The notes: generated from the letters alone by a model not told the origin. Shown: positions 45,233 to 57,495, counted from the stretch's first letter. The stretch: DNA of 64,000 nucleotides from Eretmocerus hayati (GCA_029851415.1 CM056743.1:27664405-27728404), one strand, 5' to 3'. Translations and numbers: made by a program.

Positions 45233-46387
45233 TGGCTATTTTACCTCATGGCAAATCGTTTGGGCAGTCGATCGCAGACGACCTGATCTCTCGCATGCAT
45301 GCATAAATATATTCCAGAAGCTTGCATAATGTCCAAGCATCAAATATATATAGCTTGAACAGCCGCTACTTTTTCCGAGCGTTAATGCTTGCACACATAT
45401 AAGGTATACCAACCATATAGTTTGAGCGGTCAGCTCTTGCTCGGATATATGATCAGCGTAATAAAATACACTACGTCAGCGCCAGTGGTAAGCATAAAAA
45501 TGCTAAGAAGTCACATCAGGCTTCACGTTATGTATAACGGATACCTGGGATGTAATAATATAGCATGGAGATAGGATACCTTAGATGTTCGTCGTAAAAA
45601 GACAAGGAGTAGAATCTTTTGTAGGAGTGAACTTGGATGGGCTATTATGCGATTGGGGAGATCTTGGGTTGCTCTGGATTTGATATGGGAATAGATCTGA
45701 ACTAGTCGAATCTAAAATGTATGTAGAAATTCGTTGCGATTGAACGGGCTCGCTAGGAAATCCATTCGGAGTTGCATGTGGTGGTCGGATTATGAAGATT
45801 TATGAAATTTTTAACGAGAAACGGGTAGTCTAAAAGAAATCTAGGAATGCTCGAATCAAGTGATAATAGATCACCTAAATTCAGTGATCAATTTCTATCA
45901 ACAATCATTTCACGGAATCAATGAGATTGGTTCTATGAAATTCATTAGAATGTTGAGTTTGACTCAGGAGATTACCTGAAAAAACTGCTCATTAATTAAT
46001 AGATTTTAAAACAAAAATTTCAGCTTCCTCGCGTGAGTGTCAGGGAATATTGATGTTCTATTTTCTACCTTGATTCTTCCAACAATTTTCAAGGTGAAAT
46101 CCAAATCTACTTATTGTTATATCAAATGTGAATAATTTAGTTCAAAATCTGTATCGACACTTGAAATGAGTTGTGCACATCTGTACACAATTTGATTCAC
46201 AATTTTAAATTTCTCAAAGAAGTAAAATTTTCGTTTGATACTAGGATGATCTCATTCTGATTGGATCGATAAATGAAATCAAATACCAACAATACTTTCG
46301 ATGCCTATTTGGAACCGATCATTCAACAATTTAGAAAAAATCACGTTTGAACTTGAAAATCCAATAATAAAGTCTGAAGACTACTTG
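45233..46387. other. No gene seen
   Basis: AT-rich DNA with short frames only. GCATGCATGCATAAATATAT near 45293 is a local simple sequence. Confidence 0.4.
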
Positions 46388-46703
46388 AATTTCGAAAAAA
46401 GTTGATCATTGGCGTTTTCTATGCGAAACATTCATTCAAAATTCACGACGCGAATTTCGAAAAGAAGAACAAGTGATCCCAATAATGATAATTTTTGGAT
46501 TAAAGTCAAATAAGTGCGAGACCGTCAATAGCTTTCTTACAGATCAAGTTTACACATCAACTGAAATTTTTTACAGACTTTCTTCGATTTTTGATTCAGT
46601 TTCGCGGCTGTTGATAGATCTGCACACGCATCAAAATTCAATCTTTTTTCCACATGTGAGTGTACTTCATTCGCTCATTTTGAGTTTCACTTACCGATCA
46701 TAG
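46388..46703 (+). pseudogene. Open frame related to the 37838 gene fragment
   Basis: Open from after a TGA near 46388 to the stop at 46703, without a convincing Met at its start. It reads VDHWRFLCETFIQNS, later IIFGLKSNKCETVNSFLTD. The DNA word AATAAGTGCGAGACCGTCA here matches AACAAGTGCAAGACCGTCA at about 37969 with two changes, and the surrounding codons align in the same frame. The similarity fades downstream. Probably a diverged or broken member of the same unknown family; chance similarity is not excluded. Confidence 0.25.
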
Positions 46704-46805
46704 AATATTTTTCTGATAAGAAACAATTCCGATAAATGACAGAATTTCCACAATTACAGACTTGAAAAGTTTTGGTTCTCTACATTTCTCGTCAGAATAC
46801 AAACA

Positions 46806-49084
46806 TACAGGAAAGTGGAGCGAATTAGAACAGAGGCAAATCAGGACAAGCAAGATAGCTCGGTTGTATGTGAGTCTAGGCTTCCACCGCGTAAAAAAAG
46901 GACCCCGCCCTAAATGATAGGAATTTGGCTTTCGGTCAAACCTTTTGCGAGTGTACTCAAACGATAGATCTCAAAAAACTGAACAAGAGTCTTCATGGCC
47001 GCAAAACCCAATGCCCTCTTCGTTTTGAGTTATTTCATGTAGAAAGTGCACGTAATTGCATAGATATAGTGGGGTTATGTGCCGATTTCTCGATCGAACT
47101 CGAGGCACGTGTGTGTGCTTGCACCTAAATCTTGGGCTAGTTTCGTACACGCGTCTTTTTGCGTTAAGATAATGAATGAGCTCAACATCACGATGAGTCC
47201 AACGAGATCAAATGAACAACCTGAATGAGTGAGAAAAGGTATTACGGGCTTTGTTTCATCATTCACTTGGATTCGACAAACACAAGAGCTATTGCGCGCT
47301 AATTTTTTGGGCTGGTTTTGCGATTTTGTGTTTCTCAATGCAAGGGTAAGAGGCTCGTCAACGATGAATTCAATGGAAATGTTCCAATTGCCAAAATCTA
47401 AAGAAAATATGAAGGAGCACGTTTAATTTTCATCGAACGACAATCAAATAATATCGGATCAGATCATGTCTAACCCGTTCTTTGATATTTTTGTCAGACT
47501 TCGGCAATTGGAATATTCTCATTGAATTCATTGTTGGTGAGCCACTTACTCTTACATTGGAAATCACAAAATCGTAAAACCAGCCCAAGACATTGGTGCG
47601 CAATAGCTCTTGTGTTTGTCGAACTCAAAAAACCTTTTCTCAAACATATCAGGTTGTTCATTTGATCTCGTCGGGCTCATCGCGATTTTGAGCTCATTCA
47701 TTATCTTGTAACGCAAAAAGACGCATGTATACGAAACTAGCCCAAGATTCAGGTGCAAGCACTCACACGTGCCTCTATATAGTTCGATCGAGAAATCGAC
47801 ACATAACCCCACTAAACCCTTGCAATGAGGGGTACTCTTTTCATGAAATAACTCAAAACGAAAAAGGCATTGGGTTTTGCGGCCATGAAGACTCTTGTTC
47901 AGTTTTTTGAAATCTATCGTTTTAGTACACTCGCAAAAGGTTTGACCGAAAGCCAAATTCCTATGATTTAGGGCGGGGTCTTTTCAATACCATCACAGAC
48001 AATGGTTTTTACCGCGATTAGACCTCCCAAGACGATACCTGGAGTCCTCGCTGACGCAGGGGTGCTTATTGAGGGCCTTATTTTGAAAATGCTAGATCAC
48101 ACGCTGCTTCTCCAAGAGTGGATCGGCTTAATCCCCATTTGGTGGTCGAAAACTACGTCACAAAACAAAGATTTTGATCTGTAGTGGGTCGAAATCGGCC
48201 CACTTGAACCCAAATTATCGTAATTTTGGGAAAAACGCTTGGGGGCATTTTGGGACAAACTGAACGGGGCGAATTAGGACAATGCTAAACCCCATCTAAA
48301 ATCAGTCAACCGGTCGCGTGTCCGTGTTTTTCGATGATGATTGCCCGTATCGAGGCACGTATGCGTTTGTGCGAGTTTTTCGAAGCACGAGTTGTTGAGG
48401 GTGACTTAGATGATTGAAAATGGGCGAAAAGTGAAGTTACGATGTCTAATGACGGTCATAGGAGTCAGATTAGAGGCCAGAAGTCAATTTCAACGTGTTC
48501 GAAGATTTGTGCTCGATTTTTCCATTTTCACTGTCGCATTAGCTAATATTGTTAATTGTCGCACTCTATCATTTGGATCGTTGACTTGAGGCGAATAAGG
48601 GTACCTCCAATATGAAAAAAAAAGAAAGAAAGTCGACTTTTACAAGCCGCGAGTCGATTACTGATTGCTAAAGACGATAGTGTATCCATGAAGCGCATAT
48701 TTCAATAATGTTCCAAAATGACATAAAAATGCCTCACTTGCTCAGGCTATGGGAGGATGTGAAAGCCACAGGTGGAGTTTCCTCTTGATTTTGGGTTATA
48801 ACCACGTGTTTTGGTGGTCAAATGCGACTCTAATAGGTAAGGAATGTTGCAGTATACTTCGATTTTCAAAGGCTGTCCTAATTTGTCTCCAAAACTGTGA
48901 ATTGGGACATATTTTTTTCTCAAACTTTAGAAAAAAGTATGAAAGACATGAACTTGGGGTTTGAGAATTTTTCTACAATCTATTTAATAGTTGAACTTCA
49001 AAGTCCCGTAACGCGCCTATTCCCAAGTATCGCCAGATAGCCCCATTGCAAAACCTATCCTAATTCACCCCACTCTCCCCTACA
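46806..49084. mobile_element. 2.3-kb inverted-terminal element with internal foldback
   Basis: The left end TACAGGAAAGTGGAGCGAAT and the right end (complement GTAGGGGAGAGTGGGGTGAA) are related inverted termini next to TA, as in mariner-type non-autonomous elements. Inside, arms at about 46893-47330 and 47560-47985 are inverted copies (TTTGGCTTTCGGTCAAACCT and its complement), so mirror-image frames (e.g. MAFGQTFCECT...) appear on both strands. The right part (48000-49050) holds further copies of the GAATTAGGACA word and no coding frame. No transposase signature was found. Confidence 0.6.
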
Positions 49085-50640
49085 GAGTCTGATTAATATT
49101 TGGGTTAGTGAAATTACGAGAACTCAAGAATTTCTCTAGTATTTTTCAGACTTTGTATGTATGTCCAAAAAAAGGTATCACAAGAATTGTTAATCAATAT
49201 ATCCTCTGCATATTTGGATTGTTCGACATTAATTGGTTAGTTAGGTTATTTTGCACTCCAGGAATTACAAAACAGTAATTATGCTTATCGATATCATATT
49301 AGAAACAAGAATAACGAGGGTATCTATTGAGAATATCATAATATGCAATAACTATTTCTTCCTTTCATCAAAACAAGTAGAAGCGGCACCGATAAAAGAT
49401 CATACACCACATATAAAAATGAAGATGCTTTAATGCTATATGTATAGTACAATTTGGTCCTGATGGTGGCTGATTTCTCTTATTTATGGGAATATGTTCC
49501 ATCCAAGAATCTACTATACCTCAACTAGGAAAAAGACGAATAGACCTCATTTATGAGGTCAGAAAAAAAAACGAGGTCGATCATGGCAATAGAGAGGGAC
49601 ATTATATTGACGATTACGTGAATTACGGAGGGATACATAAGATTCGTATTGTGATAACGATATGTGGCTATTTGGGTCGTTAAATCATTGCCGAAACATT
49701 TAACCATGATGGGGAAGACATTTATGTGATTTAGATGACGAAGAGGGAGTCTGATTGATATCCATACAATTTCTGTTAAATGACAAGAGGAGAAAAGTGA
49801 CCTACTCTGTGTTGAGATAAGTTTATCATACTTGGCAAATTGCTACCCGAATTGTTCCAACCTCGTATCGAATATCAATAAATGTACCAGAAGGACCACG
49901 ATCATTCATTGATCAGATAGCTTAATGAAACAGTCAAAATTGAAAATGTATGGATTTGCGCTTTGAAACCTTTGGTGCTCTTTTTCATTAAATTTTCAAA
50001 TTTGAAATTTAACCGGTTTTAAAATTTAGAAAACCTCTCAACCCGTAACACTTCATACATAATAATTCATTCCCCTCCAATTTTAGTAAAAAGAACAGAT
50101 ATATTTTCGTCGATCTTTTTGCGATAGAACGCGTTTAAGGGCCACAGGAGTAAAGCTCAACGTAGAGTCAGACACGTCGATATATATATATGTATAAAGC
50201 TTCAAGCGTGGCTCATCTCAGATCGATATCACAGATTTCACTTGAGGACGGGTTGGGCTTGGGCTATGTCTCTCGTGCAATATTCGTATGAGTATTATAT
50301 GAATGCATTATCATAGCCTATGAGAGTACACCGACGCATGATGATTTTATCGTATATCTTCATCTATCGTTTCGCGTAAACTGGATGATTCAGTTGCATG
50401 GTGATTAATTGAGTATACATTTTGGATTATCAAAAATATTTTATCTGCATTTTTCAAGGAATGCTACATCAGAAAATTTGTTAAAATGATTACGTCCCAC
50501 AAAGAGCATGATGAGGGTGCGAGAAAAAAAAATTGAATCGGAAGATGTGTGGTAAAATCTGACGACGTAAAAAACCAGTTGCCTGAATTTGGCTGAAAAA
50601 CTCAATTGTAAATGAAAAATAAACTCGAGCGATTCACCAT
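49085..50640. other. No supported gene
   Basis: AT-rich region with short frames only (e.g. 49486-49683 plus). No repeat of note before the trinucleotide tract. Confidence 0.4.
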
Positions 50641-50781
50641 CTCGAAATCGTATTATTACTTTTATTATGATCATTTCTATTATTATATTTATTATCATTA
50701 TTATCATTATTATCATTATTATTATTATTACTATTATTATTATTATCATCATTATTATTATTATTACTATTATTATTATTA

Positions 50782-50840
<59 letters not shown>

Positions 50841-50842
50841 AG
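50641..50842. repeat. (TTA)n microsatellite, about 200 bp
   Basis: Long ATT/TTA trinucleotide tract with scattered ATC variants, purest at its right end. It gives poly-Asn, poly-Tyr and poly-Ile frames that are not genes. Confidence 0.95.
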
Positions 50843-50959
50843 TGTTTTGATACTCCATATTCGTGACTTTCAGACTAGAAAAAAGTTCTGAGGACTTTAT
50901 ATTGCAATACAAAATATAAATATCGAAGAGGAATAGGGTCTGAAATTGACAAATTTATC

Positions 50960-51012
50960 ACGCACTCACTCACTCACTCACTCACTCATTTACTCAATCA
51001 ATCAATCAATCG
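50960..51012. repeat. (TCAC)n then (TCAA)n microsatellite
   Basis: CACTCACTCACTCACTCACT followed by CAATCAATCAATCAATCG. It borders the first of two palindromes. Confidence 0.9.
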
Positions 51013-51035
51013 ATCGTGCGCTCACACACAAACAC

Positions 51036-51172
51036 ACACACTCCGCCGGAATCAGTGGAAATCGCTCACAACTCACTGATTCGCATCGAATTTCACTGCG
51101 AATCGGTGCATACTTATGCACTGAAAATCAGTGGTGGTGAGCGATTTCCACTAATTCCGACGGAGAGAGCAC
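51036..51172. repeat. Inverted repeat, about 135 bp
   Basis: CTCCGCCGGAATCAGTGGAA (51042) pairs with TTCCACTAATTCCGACGGAG (to about 51164), with GTGGTGAGCGA / TCGCTCACAAC nearby. Inner halves (GATTCGCATCGAATTTCACT) are also partly symmetric. Noncoding. Confidence 0.7.
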
Positions 51173-51226
51173 ACACACGAAGTTGTGTGCGGGCTCGTAA
51201 GCGACTTTCTCTGGGATGAGAACTCT

Positions 51227-51619
51227 ATCCGAAACCATCACTGAGAACTCACTGAACTTCAGTCTGTCTGGGATCAACTCTGACTCAAGACTTCAGCGAG
51301 TAATTTCAGTGAGTGTCCACTCTGAAGTCGCACTGAAACTTAAGTGACCTTGGGTAGTCGGACGAGTCCACTTCACTGAAGTTTCAGTGAGCACCACTGA
51401 AATTTCAGTGGTACGGACTCGTCCGACTCCAAAGGCCACTCAAATTTCAGTGATGCTCACTGAAACTCTACTGATGGGGACTCATCCGATCACCCAAGGT
51501 CACTGAAGTTTCAGTGCGACTTCAGTGGATACTCACTGAAATTACTCACTGAAGTCTTCAGTCAGAGTTGATCCCAGACTAACTGAAGTTCAGTGAGTTC
51601 TCACTGATGGTTTCGGAGA
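51227..51619. repeat. Long palindrome built of CACTGAAATTTCAGTG words
   Basis: The outer ends CCGAAACCATCA (51230) and TGATGGTTTCGG (about 51604-51615) match, and the arms remain complementary to the middle near 51405 (CCACTGAAATTTCAGTGG). The word TTTCAGTG or its complement recurs many times in both orientations, so the repeat is symmetric at two scales. It would form a hairpin of nearly 200 bp if transcribed. Confidence 0.85.
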
Positions 51620-51701
51620 GAGAAGATAGGGCATTATTAACATCCAACCAGATGAAAACTTTATGAGTCAATGATAAAATTAGTCAGTATGCTAAAGTTT
51701 T

Positions 51702-51931
51702 TAAGGAGACCGACGAAAAAATCGTCGAAATATTTACTTTTTCTACGTAATAAGAATATAGCGTCAGCCCCTACGAAAACTAGCACATTTTATTTTTCAC
51801 ATGGAAACTAGAACATCTTGCCAATTCTAAAGCATATAGGTGAGATATGCTAGTCTTTGCAGGAGCGAACGCTAAATTCTCATTACATTAAAAAAATGTA
51901 ATATTTCGACGATTTTTTTGCCGGACTCTTG
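51702..51931. mobile_element. 230-bp miniature element with 28-bp inverted ends
   Basis: GAGACCGACGAAAAAATCGT at the left pairs with ACGATTTTTTTGCCGGACTC at the right, with CGAAATATT / AATATTTCG continuing inward. Noncoding. Confidence 0.8.
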
Positions 51932-53450
51932 CAGGATAGCCTGATGAGGTTCCCTCATATCGTTATCACTTGTAAGAGTACGTGATGATATCATTTATGT
52001 CCATAAATATCAGTCCAAACTATTCAAGAACTCCTTAGAAATCACTATAAAAAATTCTTAACGAGTTCAGTGTTAGACGGGAGTTTGATATCCTATCCAT
52101 TTATTTGTCAGAAAAATTTGGTTTTGACCGATTTCATTAGCCTTTGCAAGTTTACCAAGGATTTTATACAAAACAGTCTATTATTTTGAAATTATTGACA
52201 AGAAACGAAGAAAATATATGATATCTGATGCGTATAACCGAGACAGTACAGCCGTACAGAGATGTATATATTCACAGTTTGAGCTATACATGGGTGCGGT
52301 TTGATGGGCCGCGCAGTCGCGAGCTCCGCCCACTTCTCGCGACTTATCCACTTGTCCATCTCACAGTCTACATCTACCTATATACATTTCTCTCTCTCTT
52401 TCACTCTCTCCCACCTTATACTCCTGATAGTAGCAAACCCACCTATTCTCATACACCTGGCCTATGCGAACATCCGTTGCCTCTTTTGCGGCCATGCTGC
52501 CATTTCAAATCCCTCCTCTTCCTCCTCATCATCTATATATATATATATATGTCTATCCACCTCTTTGACTTCCTCCCGAATATATATCGTTTGGAACGAA
52601 ACATATAACCTCCGATCCCGGACAAAACGAAAACCGACATGCCATCGTTACTAAAATGGAGAACACACCAGTGCTCACGTTGTTTTGACAAATTTCGCAA
52701 GACGGATAATCAAGGTTGTGTTTTTTTCCTGTAATTTGAGTACGGAAAGATAGGTAATCATTTTTTAGAGAATTTCCGAATAATTTGGAAAACAGATAGA
52801 GCCCGATATTTGCGATTAATATGTTGCCACAAAAAGAACCGCGAATACCGTGGCATTAATATCCTTGTGAGAAGGCTGAGACTTTATGTCAAGATCCAAA
52901 AAAAAGTTTCAAGGTTACAGGGATGAACACACTTTTTTAAATTTCATTTTGTAGTAAAGGAATTTCTTGAATAAGTTTATGAGTGTTTTCTTGAACCGCG
53001 AATAGGAGAAGTTAAGATACCGCGAATAATGGGATGTGTGATCCTATATGAAGTACCGCGAATACCAAAGTTTGACTGTAAAGTTCGAGATTCAGATATT
53101 ATAGAGATCATTCCTGATGCGAACCTCAGATGACAAATGCGATGAACGGCATGAAAAAAAAGCGTCCCAATACGAATATTTTATGTAGATCAATTTCTAA
53201 GTATGGATTGTACATACATGGTCGACGTCAAACTCTTCGCAAATTAAGTATCAGAAAGTTTTTTCAAGGCTTTTTTCAACAACATTTTTGTCTGTACATA
53301 AGTTGATTAACAAGAAAGCGATATGAAGAGATAAGACATCCCGAATTTTTTACGCCTTGATAAAAAAAAAAAAAAAAAAAAAAAATGGATAATATAAACT
53401 GAAACGCTTAGAACTAAGGAATCAGAGGGCAAATAAAGTTGAAAGCAACT
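51932..53450. other. No supported gene; A tract at about 53365-53387
   Basis: A 126-codon frame at 52228-52608 covers CT-rich and TATA microsatellite DNA (52540-52555) and is not credible. A run of more than 20 A lies at about 53365, without a recognisable retroposon upstream. Confidence 0.4.
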
Positions 53451-53701
53451 TTAACACGTTCGCTGCGACGTTGTTTTTTCGTAATTTCATTCCGGCCCTG
53501 AATTGGACCATCGCAACTCGATAGAAAACGCCCATAAAGAACTCAACTCTTCTCTGGCTCATTGTTCACTTCCTCAATGAAGCAAACCATCATGGTAAAT
53601 TTTTTTGAGAGAATTTTCCGAGCAAGTCAGAGTCGGCAAATTTTGAAAAATGAAAATGCGGGTCCCACCGATGATGGGACCTATCGCAGCGAACGTGTTC
53701 A
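53451..53701. mobile_element. piggyBac-like miniature element, about 250 bp
   Basis: The left end is TTAA followed by CACGTTCGCTGCGAC. The right end is TCGCAGCGAACGTG followed by TTCA, one change from TTAA. TTAA targets and CACGTTCGCTGCG-like ends are typical of piggyBac-related elements. A GGTCCCACCGATGATGGGACC hairpin lies near the right end. Noncoding, so non-autonomous. Confidence 0.7.
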
Positions 53702-54049
53702 GAAAAAAAGTAGTCACCTTTTGTGAAAACGTAGGTAAAAGCTTGAGATAAATCAGCAGGTGAGTAAATGCGCAGGTTAGAGTTACCTCATTGACTTCCA
53801 ATTTCTACATACAAAATTGGACTAAAATCAAACAGAGTTGTTTTGGGAAACGTATTCTGACAATTAACAGAGAGCAAAGTATATATGTGAGTTAAATGTA
53901 TACGATGTGTACGACTAAATCAGGATTTTACTTGGAACAAAATTATAATTTTGGATTGAGGAAAGGGGGTAATATTTTTGAAATTTTTTTCAGGAATGCA
54001 TCCGATTATCTCATACGCGTGTAATATAAACGAGATTTAAGGACAAGTT

Positions 54050-54190
54050 ATCACCAAAGTCTAAACTCCCTCTCTTAACATTTCCGAGTGACCCCGCCTC
54101 CCCCTTTGTGACAACTCGGGAAGAGTGAGATTCACTTGGGCCCGAATGGGATTCATACTCCGAACTTTTCGGAGTTGCCACAAAGGGGAG
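54050..54190. repeat. Small GC-rich inverted repeat
   Basis: CCTCCCCCTTTGTGACAACTC (54098) has a partial complement at GAGTTGCCACAAAGGGGAGG (54171). Between them AAGAGTGAGATTCACTTGGG and CCGAATGGGATTC give further local symmetry. Noncoding. Confidence 0.5.
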
Positions 54191-54404
54191 GGGGGATATA
54201 ACACGAAATGACACAAAATACAGATTCAATTTCGAGTCCTGACAGTGATTGAGACAATAGAGAACTGGCACGAGTGACAAACGCATTATCAGATTTTAAG
54301 AAAAAAAAAGGCTTATCAGGGTTTTTCCGATTATGTATAGTTCTCAGCGCTCACAGTGATCACAGCAATCGAGCCTCTCTTTCTAACTTCGTATCTCAAG
54401 TATA

Positions 54405-54410
<6 letters not shown>

Positions 54411-54454
<44 letters not shown>
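54411..54454. repeat. (GA)n microsatellite
   Basis: Uninterrupted GA dinucleotide run ending in GCAGAGAGAGA. It encodes only Leu/Ser or Arg/Glu runs. Confidence 0.95.
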
Positions 54455-54455
<1 letters not shown>

Positions 54456-54469
54456 AGAGAGAGATCCTG

Positions 54470-54728
54470 AAGTAATGCTCACGCGGTTCCGGGATGAGAT
54501 GGTAGATGCAGGTGGATCTCCTTCTTGATTGCCCGATGCCCTAGGTATCGGACATCGAGGGGAGAGGGATATTACACGGCCGGGCCCACCTCTCGGTGGG
54601 CCCCACCCAAACCCGTGTCCCGCCTGGTATGGCCTGCGTGGGCTATGCGTAGTCCGCGTAAGCTGAACCAGTCCGGTGTCTGGGGACGGATCCGAGGGAT
54701 CCTGAGGCAGATTTTGCCCTCTAACCAC

Positions 54729-54759
<31 letters not shown>
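54470..54759 (+). mobile_element. GC-rich poly(A)-tailed retroposon
   Basis: About 260 bp, far richer in GC than its surroundings, with stem-forming segments (GCCCACCTCTCGGTGGGC), ending in a run of about 27 A (54733-54759). This is the form of a retroposed copy: a SINE or the 3' end of a GC-rich LINE. I found no convincing RNA polymerase III promoter boxes and no clear target duplication. The left limit is approximate because a GA microsatellite adjoins it. Confidence 0.6.
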
Positions 54760-54763
<4 letters not shown>

Positions 54764-57257
54764 TCCAAGCCGTTGTGAACGCTGTGAGCGACATGATCGA
54801 ATAAACTTATTTTCTGTGAGTCGATCATGTTGAGAAGAATCAAGGAAAGCAAATAATGTATTTTTCGCAAGGATTGTAAGACTCATGAAAAATTAGGGGA
54901 AATCTGATGATCAAAATTGGAGCCAATGTCACGCTGATCGCAATCAACAATTTTCTTCGACGTGATTTCTCATAAAAAATGTTGATGATCACGCAGATAA
55001 CACAATTTCTACTGAAATAAAAAATATGAAGAAAGTCCCGGTGAAAAACCAGCACCAAAAATTAAGTCTCTCGTCCCATGATTCATGTGTATGAGGGCTC
55101 CAAAACAAAACGGTTGTACGGCAAAATTTTTTTGATCCCCGTATAGACTCGTGTCAACATGACTGAACTCTAAATTCATTTCAAATTCTTGATAAATTTA
55201 TCAGTATTTTGAAGAAGTGTTCCTATATACCGCTCATCAATGTCCGGAAGACTTCTATTGTCATGAAATCAGAGTTCTTTGTACGATGCAAAGATAATTT
55301 GCCCCAAAAATAATTACCAATTTGAAAATCCCTTTAGAATTTTGAGGAAAATGTTTGAGAATTTGAAGTAAACTTTTTAACGGTTTTACTCCGAAGCAAT
55401 CCATATAGTACCAAGTTTCCTGTGATCAAATTATCATGATCGACCCTTTCACTACTGGATTTGCCCGTAGTATCAGAAACGCGAATTTTCTCATCAAAAT
55501 GAGTTTTTGGGGTGGAAAAATGGTGAAAAATAGCAAAATTATTAGAATCTTGAAAATTTTGCGTTTTTTATTTTTCTGACTTTGACAATTCCATTCTGAG
55601 ACTTTATTGACGTTCCATTATGTTCTTTGTAGTCACAGATATTTTTCCGAAACTTCGTAGATTTTTTCGATGCAATACAAGAAAACCATCCCACATTATT
55701 GGAAATCAATAATGTCCCTTATAAGGGACAAAATAATGAACGGCTTAAAACCTGAAATTTTTTCCCCATCTACACATGTCATCATTGCACTTTTTGTAAT
55801 GATTTCAAATCACTTTTAGAGCCCGTGGGTCAGACCCTTTACGAAAAAAATCCGGATCAGTAGAAAATAGCGAATGTATGTAGTTCCGAAAGTAGTTCGA
55901 TAAATAGTTCGTGACAAGGCTATTAGTGACTGAAATTGTTCAAAGTCACAAGAATGATGGACGAAATGGGCATAATTTACCCTCAGTCATGTGGTGAAAT
56001 AATTCTAACAAAAAATATGACAAATTGAAAATTCTCATTACGTATATATCATACGTATTCTTACGGCATCGATGTCACTCACATCTCATTACACTGGTAT
56101 TGTATTTTTTGCACGCATGTCTTATCAAAACGATTCCAGCATTCGTTATGGGTGCTATAATAGAGCTCGTCGTCTATATCACGTAGTATTATGATATTGA
56201 CACGAGCAATTGCATCAGAGGCTACTGTGGAGTTTTGACGACGTCTCGCCTGTCCGTCGCATCTCAGAAACACACCCGCGCCGATAAGATTTCAGCTCAC
56301 GATCTTGAACCGTCGTCGTCGCGTCGTCGTCTATCGGCTACTACACTTCACCCACGCCCTTATCACATACACACACATATATAATAGCCGCATGTGTCTT
56401 GAATATGTGCGAGTGTGCAAGTGTAACGGGTAATGACGCCACCGGGTAAAGTCCGTCAAAGGTATATAGATAATGGCAATGGAGTTAATCGGGGAAGCCG
56501 TGACTCTCATCTGATTAGCGGGCATCGATCGCAAATGGTCTATATAATACTAACATCCGTATCTCTCTGTGTCTATAAGGTGAACGAGAATAAAATCTGC
56601 GAAGGGTGAAGATCGAACAAGTTGAAAAGAAAGATAATATAGGGGATGAGACCAGTGCAATACTGGGTCAGGGTGCAATTTGTCTGGTAAACAGCCTTAT
56701 TCGGCTGAGCTACTTCATAAATATAGGCCTCTAAAATTTTTCGTGTATTTCATTTTTTTTATCCTACTGGACAAAAATCGATAACTGCAAGGGCAATTTG
56801 GGGACCTCGAGATTAAAAAGGAGAAAAAAATAAAAAATTCCAGCACCGTATCCATGTGTCAATTCCGTGACCGACGGACTGATTTCCCTCGCTATGCTCG
56901 CAGGAATCCAACGATCTCAGGGCTCGAAATAGTTGTGCGAAAACAGGGCAGAAATGTAATATTTTTCCCATTACATGCGAGAGTGGGTGGCTCATAAGTA
57001 GCCAGAAATTTAATTCAGTGTTACAGCTTCTGTAAGATTTTTCAGCTTGGTGAACTTGCAATTTGCATCAGTAACTACAGGGTTATGCAAAAATTGTACA
57101 TATTTTCAGTCAGACTGGTAAGTGCCAAAAAAGTGGTAACGAGTTGATAAAATGGTTTATGTGTCACTAAATCTCATCGGAGGATGAATCGATCTCATTT
57201 TTTGAAACTGAAGAGTTAAATCTGAGAGTTAATTCCCACGGTCGACAAATTTGAAAT
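54760..57257. other. No supported gene
   Basis: About 2.5 kb without a credible exon. Minus-strand frames at 54840-55058, 56331-56534 and 56813-57061 lack any support. TCGTCGTCGCGTCGTCGTC near 56313 is a short TCG tract. Confidence 0.4.
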
Positions 57258-57470
57258 ATGATAACGGTACCGATGCATTATCATGACTTGAAAACTGTAG
57301 TCAACCATTTTTCGTCGTATACTTTGACCAAAATTGATAACACAATCCTCGACACAAGCTCACATTATAAAATATTTTATGATCAGACAAGGTGGAAGAC
57401 ATACCTGAAGTATTTTGAGCTGCTGAATAAGAATACAGTATACCTTTCCCTGTCCGTTTTCGATCTGTGA
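57258..57470 (+). CDS. Small open frame, 70 codons, unassigned
   Basis: Starts MITVPMHYHDLKTVVNHF and ends YLSLSVFDL before TGA, with even use of third positions and a protein-like middle (KIFYDQTRWKTYLKYFELL). An in-frame TGA two codons before the ATG, and no acceptor between them, make the ATG the only start unless an acceptor at about 57299 is used. No family was recognised. Confidence 0.3.
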   Translation: MITVPMHYHDLKTVVNHFSSYTLTKIDNTILDTSSHYKIFYDQTRWKTYLKYFELLNKNTVYLSLSVFDL

Positions 57471-57495
57471 CCATGTTTATGGATGATGACAATAT

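Noticed and set aside
46925..47956. MAFGQTFCECT... proteins on both strands
   Set aside because: Mirror copies in the arms of an internal foldback. Frames break at different places and no domain is present.
50612..50912. Poly-Asn, poly-Tyr and poly-Ile proteins
   Set aside because: Produced by the (TTA)n microsatellite in different frames.
52228..52654. CT-rich frames as a membrane protein
   Set aside because: Hydrophobicity comes from CT and TA simple sequence. No start, splice or domain support.
54470..54759. tRNA- or 7SL-derived SINE
   Set aside because: No convincing A and B boxes or 7SL similarity seen, so only the general retroposon call is kept.
54396..54886. Proline/serine-rich coding frames
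   Set aside because: They cross a GA microsatellite, a poly(A) tract and a GC-rich retroposon.
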